A stretch of 64,000 nt of DNA. Origin: Kineococcus xinjiangensis (GTDB lineage: Bacteria > Actinomycetota > Actinomycetes > Actinomycetales > Kineococcaceae). The stretch is taken from assembly GCF_002934625.1 (NCBI RefSeq), contig NZ_PTJD01000001.1, positions 509,041-573,040 of the forward strand. Reading direction: 5' to 3'. Positions 56,160-64,000 of the stretch are shown one piece after another; the first letter of the stretch is position 1; each line of letters opens with the position of its first letter. The position numbers and the translations under genes were made by a program. The notes beneath the pieces were generated by a model. The model ran no database searches. It was not told the DNA's origin and saw only the letters and a program-made list of their open reading frames with translations.

Positions 56160-57928
56160 CAGTCCCCGCTGCGCCTGCGCGAACGCGCGGCCCGGCGGGG
56201 CGCGGGCTCCTCGGGAGCCGCCTGGGGGGTCTCCTCGGCGGCCTCGGCCGCGGGGCGGCGCACACCCGGCTTGCGGGCGGGCTGACGCCCCGTCGTGGTC
56301 CTGGCCGCGCGTCCGCTCGCACGGGGCGCCGGGGCGGGCGGGCCCGCGAGCGCCAGCAGCCAGGCCAGCAGCACCCGCGCACCGAATCCGGTCGCCCCCC
56401 GGGTCACCTCGTGCTCGGCGGAGTCCGCGCGTGCGGGCCCGGCGATGTCCAGGTGCACCCAGCGCCGGTCGCCGGTGAACGCCCGCAGGAACAGCGCTGC
56501 CACGATGGCCCCGCCCCCGGCGTCGGAGTCGGCGCTCACCTGCCGGACGTCCGCGATCGCCGAGTCCACCAGCGGTGCGTAGTCGTCCACCAGCGGCAGC
56601 CGCCACAGCCGCTCGCCGCTGGCGTCCGCGGCGGCGAGGAAGGCGGCCGCGAGCTCCTCGTCGGCCGTGAACAGCGCGCCGTGGCGCTTCCCCAGCCCGA
56701 GGCTGGCCGCACCGGTGAGGGTGGCGACGTCCACCAGGACGTCGGGGTCCAGGTGCGCGTCGGCGTAGGCGAGGGCGTCCGCCATCACCATGCGGCCCTC
56801 GGCGTCGGTGTTGGCGACCTCGCTCGTGCGCCCCCCGTAGTGGGTGACGACGTCGCCCGGGCGGTACGAGGACGAGCCGAGGGCGTTCTCCGCGAGCGGC
56901 AGCAGCGCCGTGACGCGCGCCCGCACGCCGAGGGCGCCGCAGGCCGCGACGGCGCCGAGCACGGCCGCGGCACCGGACATGTCCGTCTTCATCGGCACCA
57001 TCGACTCGCGCGGCTTCAGCGACAGCCCGCCCGAGTCGAACGTGATGCCCTTGCCGACGAGCACCACATGCGGAGCGTCCCCGCCCGCACCGTTGCCCGG
57101 CACGTGCGTCACCCGCACCAGGCAGGGCGGGGAGTCCGACCCGCCGCCCACGGCGACCAGCCCGCCGAAGCCCTCCGCGCGCAGCCGCTCCACGTCGAGG
57201 ACCTCGACCTCCAGGCCGCGCGCCAGCGCCACCTCGCGGGCCTGCCCGGCCAGCCAGGCAGGGTCCTTCAGGTTGGACGGCGTCGCCGCCAGGTCCCGCG
57301 CCAGCACCGTGGCGCCCGCAGTGGCCAGCGCGCGCTCCACCTCGGCGCGCTCCACGGCCCCGAGGAGCAGCAGGCGGCGGGCGGGCGGGGGCTCTTCCTC
57401 CACGCGCTGCCCGGCCCGCGGGGGCGCGTAGGAGGCCAGGACGAACCCCTCCACCACCGCCCGCACGCCGTCGGGGCCGGTGCCGTCGGCCAGGGTGGTC
57501 GCGACGTCGTCGCCGGGACGCGCCGCCCGCGCCAGGGCGGCCGCCGCACGGCGCAGCTCCTGCGGCGAGGAGGAGCCGACCCCGACCGCGTAGAGCGCGC
57601 GCGGCGAGCCCTCGGGCGCCTGCACGGGTAGTCGCACCACCTGCCCGGCGCTGCCGGTCACCTTCTCGGCGGCGCAGACCTCCGCGAAGCGCAGCCCGTA
57701 GCGCACGGCGGCGTCAGCGGCTCCCGGGCGCGGCTGGACGACCGCCTCGGCGCCCTCGGCCGCGGTGTCCGCGCCGTTCGGCTCCTCGGCCTCCGGCACC
57801 GCGGGAGCGACCGGCACCGCCAGCACCGCCACGCCCGAGAGGTCGGCGCCCGGCAGGCCGGGCAGGACCTCGACCGCGGGCGGGGTCCAGCGACGCAGGA
57901 GCGGCGGGGCCGCCTTGGCAACGGACAC
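56159..57928 (-). CDS. pepA: Leucyl aminopeptidase (M17, PepA)
   Basis: A 589-residue M17 peptidase, longer than usual because of a ~60-residue basic, disordered C-terminal tail (after ~530). The N-terminal domain (1-200) is variable. The catalytic domain has VGKGITFDSGGLSLK near 289-303 (Lys, Asp), MKTDMSGAA near 310 and NTDAEGRMVMADAL near 371-384 (Asp, Glu, Arg). It binds two metals and removes N-terminal residues, forming cytoplasmic hexamers. GGAGGT lies 5 nt before GTG 57928. Confidence 0.93.
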   Translation of the reverse strand: MSVAKAAPPLLRRWTPPAVEVLPGLPGADLSGVAVLAVPVAPAVPEAEEPNGADTAAEGAEAVVQPRPGAADAAVRYGLRFAEVCAAEKVTGSAGQVVRLPVQAPEGSPRALYAVGVGSSSPQELRRAAAALARAARPGDDVATTLADGTGPDGVRAVVEGFVLASYAPPRAGQRVEEEPPPARRLLLLGAVERAEVERALATAGATVLARDLAATPSNLKDPAWLAGQAREVALARGLEVEVLDVERLRAEGFGGLVAVGGGSDSPPCLVRVTHVPGNGAGGDAPHVVLVGKGITFDSGGLSLKPRESMVPMKTDMSGAAAVLGAVAACGALGVRARVTALLPLAENALGSSSYRPGDVVTHYGGRTSEVANTDAEGRMVMADALAYADAHLDPDVLVDVATLTGAASLGLGKRHGALFTADEELAAAFLAAADASGERLWRLPLVDDYAPLVDSAIADVRQVSADSDAGGGAIVAALFLRAFTGDRRWVHLDIAGPARADSAEHEVTRGATGFGARVLLAWLLALAGPPAPAPRASGRAARTTTGRQPARKPGVRRPAAEAAEETPQAAPEEPAPRRAARSRRRSGD

Positions 57929-58029
57929 GGGCACCTCCGAGTCAGGGGGGTCTGGGGTGGCCGGGCGTACGGCGAGGGGGCGGCGCCCCGGCGCGCTGCG
58001 CCGGGGCCGACCGCCGTCCTCGGCTGCGC

Positions 58030-58197
58030 TCAGCCCACCACCGAGGAGATGGCGTCCCCGAGCGCGGCCGCCTCGTCCGGCGACATCTCCACGACCAGCC
58101 GTCCACCGCCCTCCAGCGGCATGCGGAGCACGATGCCGCGCCCCTCCTTGGTGACCTCCAGCGGACCGTCCCCGGTCCTCGGCTTCATGGCCGCCAT
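58030..58197 (-). CDS. DUF3117 small conserved protein
   Basis: A 55-residue actinobacterial protein, starting MAAMKPRTGDGPLEVTKEG and ending in DEAAALGDAISSV plus VG. The family is nearly universal in actinobacteria and of unknown function; the compact beta-beta-alpha pattern suggests a small soluble fold. Mycobacterial homologues lie in the dapD-sigE neighbourhood. ATG 58197 follows GAAGGGG by 9 nt; the second ATG at codon 4 is possible. Confidence 0.92.
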   Translation of the reverse strand: MAAMKPRTGDGPLEVTKEGRGIVLRMPLEGGGRLVVEMSPDEAAALGDAISSVVG

Positions 58198-58341
58198 CGG
58201 CGTGAACCCCTTCTCTCGGCGCGCGCCGGACGCGGGTCCTGACCTCGGGCCCGCGCGGCGTGATCCAGACCATTATCCCCGTCCCGGCGCATCGGCGACC
58301 GCCACCCGTGCGGCGCGCCGCCGAGCGGGTGAGCGCGCGGC

Positions 58342-59595
58342 TCACGGAGACCAGTCCGCGGGGGGCGTGAAGTGCCACAGCGAGGCCACCCACAGCACCT
58401 GCAGGAACAGCGACGCGCACGCCACCGCGGCCAGCACCCCGACGCCCTGCCCGCCCCCTCCCGCGCTGCCTCCGGGGGCGCCCGACGCAGCCGCCGCGCG
58501 CCCCGGGCCGACTTCCAGGAGCGCGCCGAGGGGGAACAGGAGCAGCAGGTAGCGGACGAGGTTGGTGAACGGGTCCTGCACGAGCACCAGGTAGGCGACG
58601 TAGGCCAGGCACCATGCCCGCAGCTCCGGGCCCAGCGGCGCCGCCCGCCGCGACAGCAGCAGCGCCGCGTGGCCGCCGAGCACCAGCAGCAGCGCCACCG
58701 GGCCGGCCACCTCCCCGAGCAGGTACTGCGAGACGTCCCACCACGGCTGCACGAGGACCACCTCGCCCCCGCCCCGCCAGGCGGCCATGGTGGCCAGGTG
58801 GGCGTCGTGCCGGCCCGTCAGCCACCACGTTCCCGCGGGCCACAGCAGCCCGGCCGCCCCGGAGGCCAACAGCAGCACCGCGGCGCGCGCCGCGACCGCC
58901 GCCTGCGGCCTCCCCCACGGGCGACCGGCGCGCCACCAACGCACCGCGCGCACCGCGACGTGGGCCAGCACCACCGCCAGCAGGGGCGCCGCCACCGGCC
59001 GGGCCAGGCCCAGCAGCAGCGCCAGGGCCGCGGCGGCCAGGTAGCGCCGGTGCACCAGCTGCAGCAGGAACGCGCCCAGCAGGAGCAGCGCGAGACCCTC
59101 GCTGTACGGCGCCAGGAGCACCGGCGACGCCGGGTACGTGCACAGCAGCACCACCGCCGCCCACGCGCCCCGGCCCGCGGCGGCCTCCCCCGCGCCGGCC
59201 GCCGACAGCGCCGCGTGCACCGCGCGGTGCGCCACCAGCGCCGCCCCCGCCCCCAGCAGCACCGCCACGAGGGGCCCGGCCACGGCGAACGGCACCCCCG
59301 TCGCCGCGGTCACCACCCGCACCAGCAACGGGAAGAGGGGGTAGAACGCCAGCGCCGACTGCAGCGGGCGCCCGTCCGGCGTGCGGCTCACCACGTCCGG
59401 GTAGCCGCGCTCGGCGATCTCCCGGTACCAGGCGGCGTCCCACATGAGCAGCACACCGCCGAGGCCGGGGTCGGGGCCGGTCCACGGGTTCGGCTCCTGG
59501 AAGCGCGCGACCCGGTCGAGCACCGCGGCCGAGAACAGCCGCGACGCCGTGTAGAGCAGCAGCACCCGCACCCACCACGGCCAGGCGCGCACCAC
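58342..59595 (-). CDS. PIG-V-like integral membrane mannosyltransferase
   Basis: A 417-residue membrane protein with about ten hydrophobic segments. It resembles the PIG-V/GT-C type: a first outside loop with MWDAAWYREIAERGYPD (acidic catalytic-type residues, ~50-66) and YPLFPLLVRVV near 84-94, YPASPVLLAPYSEGLALLLL near 154-173, and a late DPFTNLVRYLLLLFP. PIG-V homologues use polyprenyl-phosphate-mannose to glycosylate lipids; the acceptor here is unknown. GTG 59595 is chosen; the frame stays open to the neighbouring gene. Confidence 0.78.
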   Translation of the reverse strand: MVRAWPWWVRVLLLYTASRLFSAAVLDRVARFQEPNPWTGPDPGLGGVLLMWDAAWYREIAERGYPDVVSRTPDGRPLQSALAFYPLFPLLVRVVTAATGVPFAVAGPLVAVLLGAGAALVAHRAVHAALSAAGAGEAAAGRGAWAAVVLLCTYPASPVLLAPYSEGLALLLLGAFLLQLVHRRYLAAAALALLLGLARPVAAPLLAVVLAHVAVRAVRWWRAGRPWGRPQAAVAARAAVLLLASGAAGLLWPAGTWWLTGRHDAHLATMAAWRGGGEVVLVQPWWDVSQYLLGEVAGPVALLLVLGGHAALLLSRRAAPLGPELRAWCLAYVAYLVLVQDPFTNLVRYLLLLFPLGALLEVGPGRAAAASGAPGGSAGGGGQGVGVLAAVACASLFLQVLWVASLWHFTPPADWSP

Positions 59596-59665
59596 CCGGG
59601 CCGCCTGCGGGTGGCGCCCGGCCCGGCGGGGCCGCGGCAGCAGCCGCGCGCCGGGGCGCTGCAGC

Positions 59666-60142
59666 TCAGTGCCGCCCAGCCCCCACCTCCCGGGCCATGG
59701 CCGTCAGCACGCGCCGGAAGACGAACGCCGACGCCCACCGCATCGGCAGCCGCAGCAGGGCGGTGGCCGCGCGGGAGGGCAGGCTCACGATCTCCACCCA
59801 CTCCACGGCGCTGGTCCCGCCGCCCACGTCCCGCACGACGAGCTGGGCGCCACCGCCCAGCACCCGCCCCCGCTTGACGATGTCGCAGCGCCCCGCTCGG
59901 CCCGGCGCGGGCGGCTCCCAGCGGACCACCTCCATCGGGTCCTCGAAGGCGAGCGGGCCCGGACCGGTGCGGCCGGAGAAGCGCTCCCCGACGCCGGCGA
60001 CCGGCCCCGGCAGCCGCCGCACCCGGGTCAGCGGCACCCAGCGGCTGTGCGCCGGCCAGTCCGTCAGCCGCCCCCACACCTCACGCGCGGGCGCCTGCAC
60101 CAGCACCCGGCACGTGGCGACTGCGGCGTCGGAGCTGGACAC
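59666..60142 (-). CDS. SRPBCC (polyketide cyclase-like) ligand-binding protein
   Basis: A 158-residue START/SRPBCC-fold protein: VLVQAPAREVWGRLTDWPAHSRW near 12-34, GERFSGRTGPGPLAFEDPMEVVRW near 50-73 (split by length), and VEWVEIVSLPS near 115. It probably binds a hydrophobic small molecule; substrate unknown. GTG 60142 stands 7 nt after the DivIVA-domain gene stop. Confidence 0.8.
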   Translation of the reverse strand: MSSSDAAVATCRVLVQAPAREVWGRLTDWPAHSRWVPLTRVRRLPGPVAGVGERFSGRTGPGPLAFEDPMEVVRWEPPAPGRAGRCDIVKRGRVLGGGAQLVVRDVGGGTSAVEWVEIVSLPSRAATALLRLPMRWASAFVFRRVLTAMAREVGAGRH

Positions 60143-60149
60143 GACGTCC

Positions 60150-60560
60150 TCACTCCCCGCCGGAGCGCGGGCCGGACACCGGGTCGGACACCGGGTCGGG
60201 CCGGCTGGGCAGGGGGCGGGTCTCGCGCGCCGGGGCCCACGCACCGTGCTCACCGGCGTCGTCCCCCGCCGCGTCGCCCGGATCCTCCCGCCAGGCGGCG
60301 AGCTCCTCGTCGCGCTCGCGCAGCTCCTCGCGCAGCCGCGCCAGCACCGCGTCGACCTCATCCATCCGGTAGCCCCGCAGCCCCACGGAGAAGCGCACCG
60401 CGTCCACGTCCTCGGGGCGAACCTCCCCCTCCGGCAGACCGGTGTACGGGGAGGTGGACGTGGCCGGGCCCATGCCGCCGCCGATGCGACCGGTGGCGAC
60501 GGCTGCCGCAGCGGCCGCCACCGCGAGCACGAGGAGGACGAGGACGAGGACGATCGTCAT
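60150..60560 (-). CDS. DivIVA-domain membrane protein
   Basis: A 136-residue protein with one N-terminal helix (TIVLVLVLLVLAVAAAAAAVA, 2-22), then VDAVRFSVGLRGYRMDEVDAVL near 50-71, the N-terminal DivIVA motif, and a charged coiled coil (RLREELRERDEELAAWRED). The short length means it lacks the long DivIVA coiled coil. It may recruit itself to the pole or septum. ATG 60560 overlaps the LOG-family gene stop (ATGA). Confidence 0.82.
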   Translation of the reverse strand: MTIVLVLVLLVLAVAAAAAAVATGRIGGGMGPATSTSPYTGLPEGEVRPEDVDAVRFSVGLRGYRMDEVDAVLARLREELRERDEELAAWREDPGDAAGDDAGEHGAWAPARETRPLPSRPDPVSDPVSGPRSGGE

Positions 60561-61168
60561 CTGCGGTCCCGCGGCCAGTCGCTGAACTTCCCCACCGCCT
60601 CCGAGGAGGGCAGCATGACCCGCTCCCGCGGCGCCTGCTCCAGGAAGTCGAGCGCCTCGTCCGGGTCCTCCGTCCAGCACACGACGTCCCACACCAGCGG
60701 GCGGGCGAACCCGCGCGCCACGAGGTCCTCCAGCCAGGTGCGCAGCCCCGCGTAGTGGCCGCCGGAGTCCAGAACCGCGAGCGGCTTCGTGTGCAGCCCG
60801 ATGGTCCGGGCCACCCAGATCTCGAACAGCTCCTCCAGGGTCCCCAGCCCCCCGGGGAGCACGATGAAGGCGTCGGCCCGCTCGTCCATCTCCGCCTTGC
60901 GCTGGCGCATGTCGTCGGTGACGACCAGCTCGGAGATGCCTTCCGGGGGCTGCTCGACGTCGAGGAGCGCGCGCGGGATGACCCCGATGGTCCGTGCGCC
61001 CGCCGTGCGGGCGGCGGCCTCCGCGGCGCCCATGACGGACGTGCCACCGCCGCCGTACACGAAGTCGTGCCCCCGGCGGGCGATCGCCTCCCCCACCCTG
61101 CGGGCGAGGTCGATGTGCGTGGGGTCGATCGCTCCGCTCGCGCTGCCGTACAGGCAGATGGTGCTCAA
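60557..61168 (-). CDS. LOG-family / TIGR00730 Rossmann-fold nucleotide hydrolase
   Basis: A 203-residue LOG-family protein: ICLYGSASG at the start, VYGGGGTSVMGAAEAA near 37-52, MRQRKAEMDERADAFIVLPG near 88-107 (contains the conserved R..E) and LPGGLGTLEELFE near 105-117, the PGGxGTxxE signature. Homologues release cytokinin bases from nucleotides or act on AMP; the substrate is unproved here. TTG 61168 is used: GGAGG lies 5 nt upstream, and TTGA overlaps the dapE stop. Confidence 0.9.
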   Translation of the reverse strand: MSTICLYGSASGAIDPTHIDLARRVGEAIARRGHDFVYGGGGTSVMGAAEAAARTAGARTIGVIPRALLDVEQPPEGISELVVTDDMRQRKAEMDERADAFIVLPGGLGTLEELFEIWVARTIGLHTKPLAVLDSGGHYAGLRTWLEDLVARGFARPLVWDVVCWTEDPDEALDFLEQAPRERVMLPSSEAVGKFSDWPRDRR

Positions 61169-62331
61169 CGGACCTCCTCCGGGCCATCTGCTGCCGCATC
61201 GAGCAGCCAGGACGTGAGAACGCGCTCGCACTCGCGCAGGTGGGCGACGGGGCAGCGTTCGTCGTCGGCGTGGGCCAGCAGCGGGTCGCCGGGGCCGTAG
61301 TTGACCGCCGGGATCCCGAGGGCGGAGAAGCGGGCGACGTCCGTCCAGCCGTACTTCGGGCGCGGCTGCGCTCCGACGACCGCCAGGAACGCCGCGGCCG
61401 CGGGCAGGTCCAGGCCCGGGCGCGCCCCCTCGGCGACGTCGGTGACCTCCAGCTCGAACCCGTGCAGCACCTCCCGCACGTGCCGCTCGGCCTCCGCCGC
61501 GTCCCGCGCGGGCGCGAAGCGGTAGTTCACTTCGACGGTGCAGCGGTCCGGCACGACGTTGCCGGCGATGCCCCCGGTGATGGCGACGGCGTTGAGGCCC
61601 TCGCGGAAGACGAGGCCCTCGACCTCCACCTCCGCCGGCTCGTACGCGGCGAGCCTGCTCAGGATCGGCGCGGCGGCGTGGACGGCGTTGACCCCGCGCC
61701 AGGCGCGGGCGGTGTGCGCAGCGCGGCCGCGGGTGGTGACGTGCGCCCGCAGCGTGCCGTTGCAGCCCCCCTCGACGCCCGCGGCGGTGGGCTCCAGCAG
61801 GAGCGCGAAGTCCCCGCGAAGCCAGTCGGGGGCGTTGCGGGCGAGCCGACCGAGACCCGACTTCGCGGACTCGACCTCCTCGTGGTCGTAGAAGACGAAC
61901 GTCAGGTCCCGCGTCGGCTCGTGCCCGGCGGCCAGGTGCGCGGCGGCGGCGCGCGCCACGGAGAGCTGGACGGCCACCCCGCCCTTCATGTCCACCGTGC
62001 CGCGCCCGAAGAGCACGTCCCCGTCCTCCGGGTGGGTCTCGCGGCGCACGGGCAGGTTCGGCGGCTCGGTCAGCGGGACGGTGTCGAGGTGACCGGCGAG
62101 CACGATCCGCTCGCTGCGCCCGAGGGCCGTGCGGGCCACGACGGCGTCGCCGTCGCGCAGGACCTCGTAGCAGCCGAGGCCGCGCAGGTGGGCCTCGACG
62201 GCGTCGGCGAGCGCGGCCTCGTTCCCGCTGACGGACTCGAGGTCGCAGATCTGGCGGGTCAGCTCGACCACGTCGGCTGCGGGGTCCAGCCGGGGGCCCG
62301 CCTCCGCGGGCGCGGGGCTCGTCGGCGTCAC
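61165..62331 (-). CDS. dapE: Succinyl-diaminopimelate desuccinylase DapE
   Basis: A 388-residue M20 metallopeptidase of lysine and diaminopimelate synthesis, which converts N-succinyl-LL-DAP to LL-DAP. The metal motifs are [10 protein letters not shown] near 77-86 (His, Asp), [10 protein letters not shown] near 106-115 (Asp), [11 protein letters not shown] near 146 (catalytic Glu, metal Glu), [13 protein letters not shown] and a late [13 protein letters not shown] (metal His). DapD, the preceding succinyltransferase, is encoded divergently next to it. GTG 62331 is leaderless. It is coupled downstream to the LOG gene. Confidence 0.94.
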   Translation of the reverse strand: MTPTSPAPAEAGPRLDPAADVVELTRQICDLESVSGNEAALADAVEAHLRGLGCYEVLRDGDAVVARTALGRSERIVLAGHLDTVPLTEPPNLPVRRETHPEDGDVLFGRGTVDMKGGVAVQLSVARAAAAHLAAGHEPTRDLTFVFYDHEEVESAKSGLGRLARNAPDWLRGDFALLLEPTAAGVEGGCNGTLRAHVTTRGRAAHTARAWRGVNAVHAAAPILSRLAAYEPAEVEVEGLVFREGLNAVAITGGIAGNVVPDRCTVEVNYRFAPARDAAEAERHVREVLHGFELEVTDVAEGARPGLDLPAAAAFLAVVGAQPRPKYGWTDVARFSALGIPAVNYGPGDPLLAHADDERCPVAHLRECERVLTSWLLDAAADGPEEVR

Positions 62332-62343
62332 GGATGCACCCTA
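62332..62343 (-). promoter_or_regulatory. Leaderless promoter of dapE
   Basis: -10 TAGGGT (62343-62338), 6 nt before GTG 62331. It is divergent from the dapD promoter, whose -10 is 109 bp away. Confidence 0.55.
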
Positions 62344-62451
62344 GCCGCGGTCCGGCCGACGGCCCCGGTGGGCGGTGGGCGGGGGACGCCGGGCGGGTGA
62401 GCGGGGGACGCCGCGGCCGGACGACGAACCTCACGGGTCCCCGCCACCGCC

Positions 62452-62465
62452 TAGGGTGGGGCGCC
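62452..62465 (+). promoter_or_regulatory. Leaderless-type promoter of dapD
   Basis: -10 TAGGGT (62452-62457) and 8 nt before GTG 62466. No ribosome binding site. Confidence 0.5.
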
Positions 62466-63455
62466 GTGAGCACGCACGCAGCAGCAGAGACCCCCGGCAC
62501 GCAGGCGGAGGCCCGCCGCGCCTGGGGCCACGGCCTGGCCACCGTCACCGAGGGCGGCACCGTCCTCGACGTCTGGTACCCCACGCCCGCACTCGGGCCG
62601 TCCCCGCACACCGGCTCCTACGGCATCCCGGCCGAGCTGGCCGCCTGCGAGGGCCGCGACCCGCACCGGCACGTGCGCAGGGTCGTCGTGACGACGGAGA
62701 TCGACCTCGACGCCCCGCCGGCGGACGCCGCCGACGCCTACCTGCGGCTGCACCTGCTCTCCCACCGCCTCGTCGCGCCCCACGGCCTCGACGTCAGCGG
62801 CGTGTTCGGCGTGCTGGCCAACGTGGTGTGGACCAACCACGGCCCCTGCGCAGTGGAGGGCTTCGAGCTGGTCCGCCTGGCCCTGCGCGCCAACGTCGGC
62901 CCCGTGCAGGTCTTCGGCATCGACAAGTTCCCGCGCATGACCGACTACGTGGTGCCCGCCGGCGTCCGCATCGCCGACGCCGACCGCGTCCGCCTCGGCG
63001 CCCACCTCGCTCCCGGCACCACCGTCATGCACGAGGGCTTCGTGAACTTCAACGCCGGCACGCTGGGCGCCTCCATGGTCGAGGGGCGCATCTCCGCGGG
63101 TGTGGTGGTCGGGGACGGCTCGGACGTCGGCGGCGGCGCCTCGATCATGGGCACCCTCTCGGGCGGCGGCAAGCAGGTCGTCTCCATCGGGCAGCGCACG
63201 CTGCTGGGGGCGAACTCCGGCATCGGCATCGCCCTGGGCGACGACTGCATCGTGGAGGCCGGCTGCTACGTCACGGCCGGCACGAAGGTCTCCCTCCTCG
63301 ACGAGTCGGGGCAGCAGCAGCGGGTCGTCGCGGCGCGGGAGCTGTCGGGTGCCTCGGGGCTGCTCTTCCGCCGGCACTCGCAGACCGGGGCGGTGGAGGC
63401 GCTGCCCCGCAAGGGCGTGCACTTCGAGCTCAACGCGGCCCTGCACGCGAACTGA
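62466..63455 (+). CDS. dapD: Tetrahydrodipicolinate N-succinyltransferase DapD (actinobacterial type)
   Basis: A 329-residue acyltransferase that succinylates tetrahydrodipicolinate with succinyl-CoA. The N-terminal domain (to ~165) includes [23 protein letters not shown] near 155-175. A left-handed beta helix of hexapeptide repeats follows ([40 protein letters not shown]), with MVEGRISAG. The C-terminus is a short capping region. It is divergent from dapE, as in mycobacteria. The overall length fits actinobacterial DapD. Confidence 0.95.
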   Translation: MSTHAAAETPGTQAEARRAWGHGLATVTEGGTVLDVWYPTPALGPSPHTGSYGIPAELAACEGRDPHRHVRRVVVTTEIDLDAPPADAADAYLRLHLLSHRLVAPHGLDVSGVFGVLANVVWTNHGPCAVEGFELVRLALRANVGPVQVFGIDKFPRMTDYVVPAGVRIADADRVRLGAHLAPGTTVMHEGFVNFNAGTLGASMVEGRISAGVVVGDGSDVGGGASIMGTLSGGGKQVVSIGQRTLLGANSGIGIALGDDCIVEAGCYVTAGTKVSLLDESGQQQRVVAARELSGASGLLFRRHSQTGAVEALPRKGVHFELNAALHAN

Positions 63456-63465
63456 CCCGCTGCAC

Positions 63466-64000
63466 GTGCCCTCCCCCACCCCCCGGCGCCGCCGCACGCC
63501 TGCGTCCGCCCCCCGCCGCCCCGCCCGCCGCGACACGGCGGCCCGCCGGGCGGCCCGGCGGCGCCGGCGGGTGGTGGCCGGGGCGGCGGTGCTCGCGGTG
63601 ACCGCCACCGCGGTGTGGATGCTGCGAGAGGAGGAGGTCCCGGTCCTGCTGCGGGAGCGCTGCATCGCGACGGTGGAGGGGCAGAGCACCGACTGGTCGC
63701 CCGAGCAGATGGGCAACGCCGCCACCATCGTCGGTCTCTCGGTGCGCCGGGAGCTGCCGGCGCGGGCGGCGACGATCGCGATCGCCACCGCGATCCAGGA
63801 GTCCACGCTGCGCAACCTCGACCACGGGGACCGCGACTCCCTGGGCCTGTTCCAGCAGCGCCCGTCGATGGACTGGGGCAGCCCGGAGCAGGTGCAGGAC
63901 CCCGTGTACGCCACGAACGCCTTCTACGACGGCCTGGCGAAGGTCGACGGCTACCGGGACATGGCCGTCACCGACGCGGCGCAGGAGGTCCAGCGCAGCG
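63466..64000 (+). CDS. Lysozyme-like membrane-anchored protein (cut by window edge)
   Basis: A frame from GTG 63466 (11 nt after dapD stops) stays open to the right edge: 178 codons. A basic, Arg/Pro-rich start (1-36) and a membrane anchor (VVAGAAVLAVTATAVWML near 36-53) precede an extracytoplasmic domain with IAIATAIQESTLRNLDHGDR near 101-120 and SLGLFQQRPSMDWGSPEQV near 122-140. This is the SLT/lysozyme-like pattern with a catalytic-type Glu in QES, found in actinobacterial wall hydrolase-like proteins. The C-terminus is outside the window. Confidence 0.8.
   Translation, partial: MPSPTPRRRRTPASAPRRPARRDTAARRAARRRRRVVAGAAVLAVTATAVWMLREEEVPVLLRERCIATVEGQSTDWSPEQMGNAATIVGLSVRRELPARAATIAIATAIQESTLRNLDHGDRDSLGLFQQRPSMDWGSPEQVQDPVYATNAFYDGLAKVDGYRDMAVTDAAQEVQRS

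Overview
The window is very GC-rich chromosomal DNA with dense, overlapping gene order (GTGA/ATGA start-stop overlaps), many GTG starts, and actinobacterial marker genes: UvrD2, mycoredoxin, AdnA/AdnB, DUF3107, DUF3152, DUF3117, SigE-RseA-HtrA-TatB, and tetrahydrodipicolinate-type DapD. It is the chromosome of a high-GC actinomycete. A Kineococcus-like or neighbouring lineage is my guess from gene content only. I see no rRNA, tRNA, CRISPR array, insertion sequence or integrase.

Layout. (1) 1-25 kb: DNA repair, redox and RNA metabolism. This covers a cut-off minus-strand gene at the left edge, uvrD2, mrx1, a kinase-like gene, nudC, an aminoglycoside-phosphotransferase-like gene, an endonuclease/exonuclease/phosphatase-family gene, a secreted M14 carboxypeptidase, an SDR, an ABC exporter, then the coupled set alkyltransferase-like / adnA / adnB, DUF3152, DUF3107, a GlsB-type membrane protein, a ferritin-like protein and an RhlE-type helicase. 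From memory this order resembles the mycobacterial uvrD2-rhlE neighbourhood. (2) 25-27 kb: an MpaB-type oxygenase and a PHP-domain phosphoesterase. (3) 27-38.6 kb: a complete-looking tad/Flp pilus operon on the minus strand (SAF-domain CpaB, MinD-like, TadA, TadB, TadC, Flp, TadE, TadE, TadG, lipoprotein, proline-rich secreted protein, LysM-BTAD membrane protein), almost every junction translationally coupled. (4) 38.9-41.7 kb: a divergent three-gene operon of an ECF sigma factor, a membrane-anchored protein with five copies of a ~50-residue repeat, and an amidoligase. I regard this as the most novel unit in the window. (5) 41.8-64 kb: aminopeptidase P, stress protein, Dps, a PRC/MgtE-N/CBS protein, DUF1003, a solitary PilB-type ATPase, Mrp, TatB, HtrA, RseA, SigE, O-methyltransferase, leucyl aminopeptidase, DUF3117, a PIG-V-like mannosyltransferase, SRPBCC, DivIVA-domain and LOG proteins, dapE, dapD, and a cut-off lysozyme-like gene. 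Much of this resembles the mycobacterial dapD-sigE-mrp neighbourhood.

Regulation visible in the sequence. At least eleven genes have a TANNNT -10 hexamer 6-8 nt before the start codon and no ribosome binding site, so leaderless transcription is common here. The ABC exporter has a textbook MerR-type promoter (19-bp spacer with an internal dyad) but no linked MerR gene. A 20-bp palindrome separates the ferritin-like gene from rhlE. sigE has an ECF-like promoter of its own, and the glsB-like gene a SigB/SigF-like one. A ~90-nt inverted-repeat element with two internal hairpins lies between convergent genes at 6.6 kb and is unexplained.

How the parts fit. The repair genes (UvrD2, AdnAB, alkyltransferase-like protein) and the redox/stress genes (mycoredoxin, Dps, ferritin-like protein, SigE-RseA-HtrA, GlsB, YflT-like) form a maintenance and stress module. 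The tad locus would build thin adhesive pili. DapE and DapD supply diaminopimelate for lysine and peptidoglycan. Several enzymes have lost family-typical residues (kinase-like P-loop, NudC zinc cysteines, phosphotransferase metal Asp, AdnA Walker A Lys, alkyltransferase Cys); these are listed as findings.
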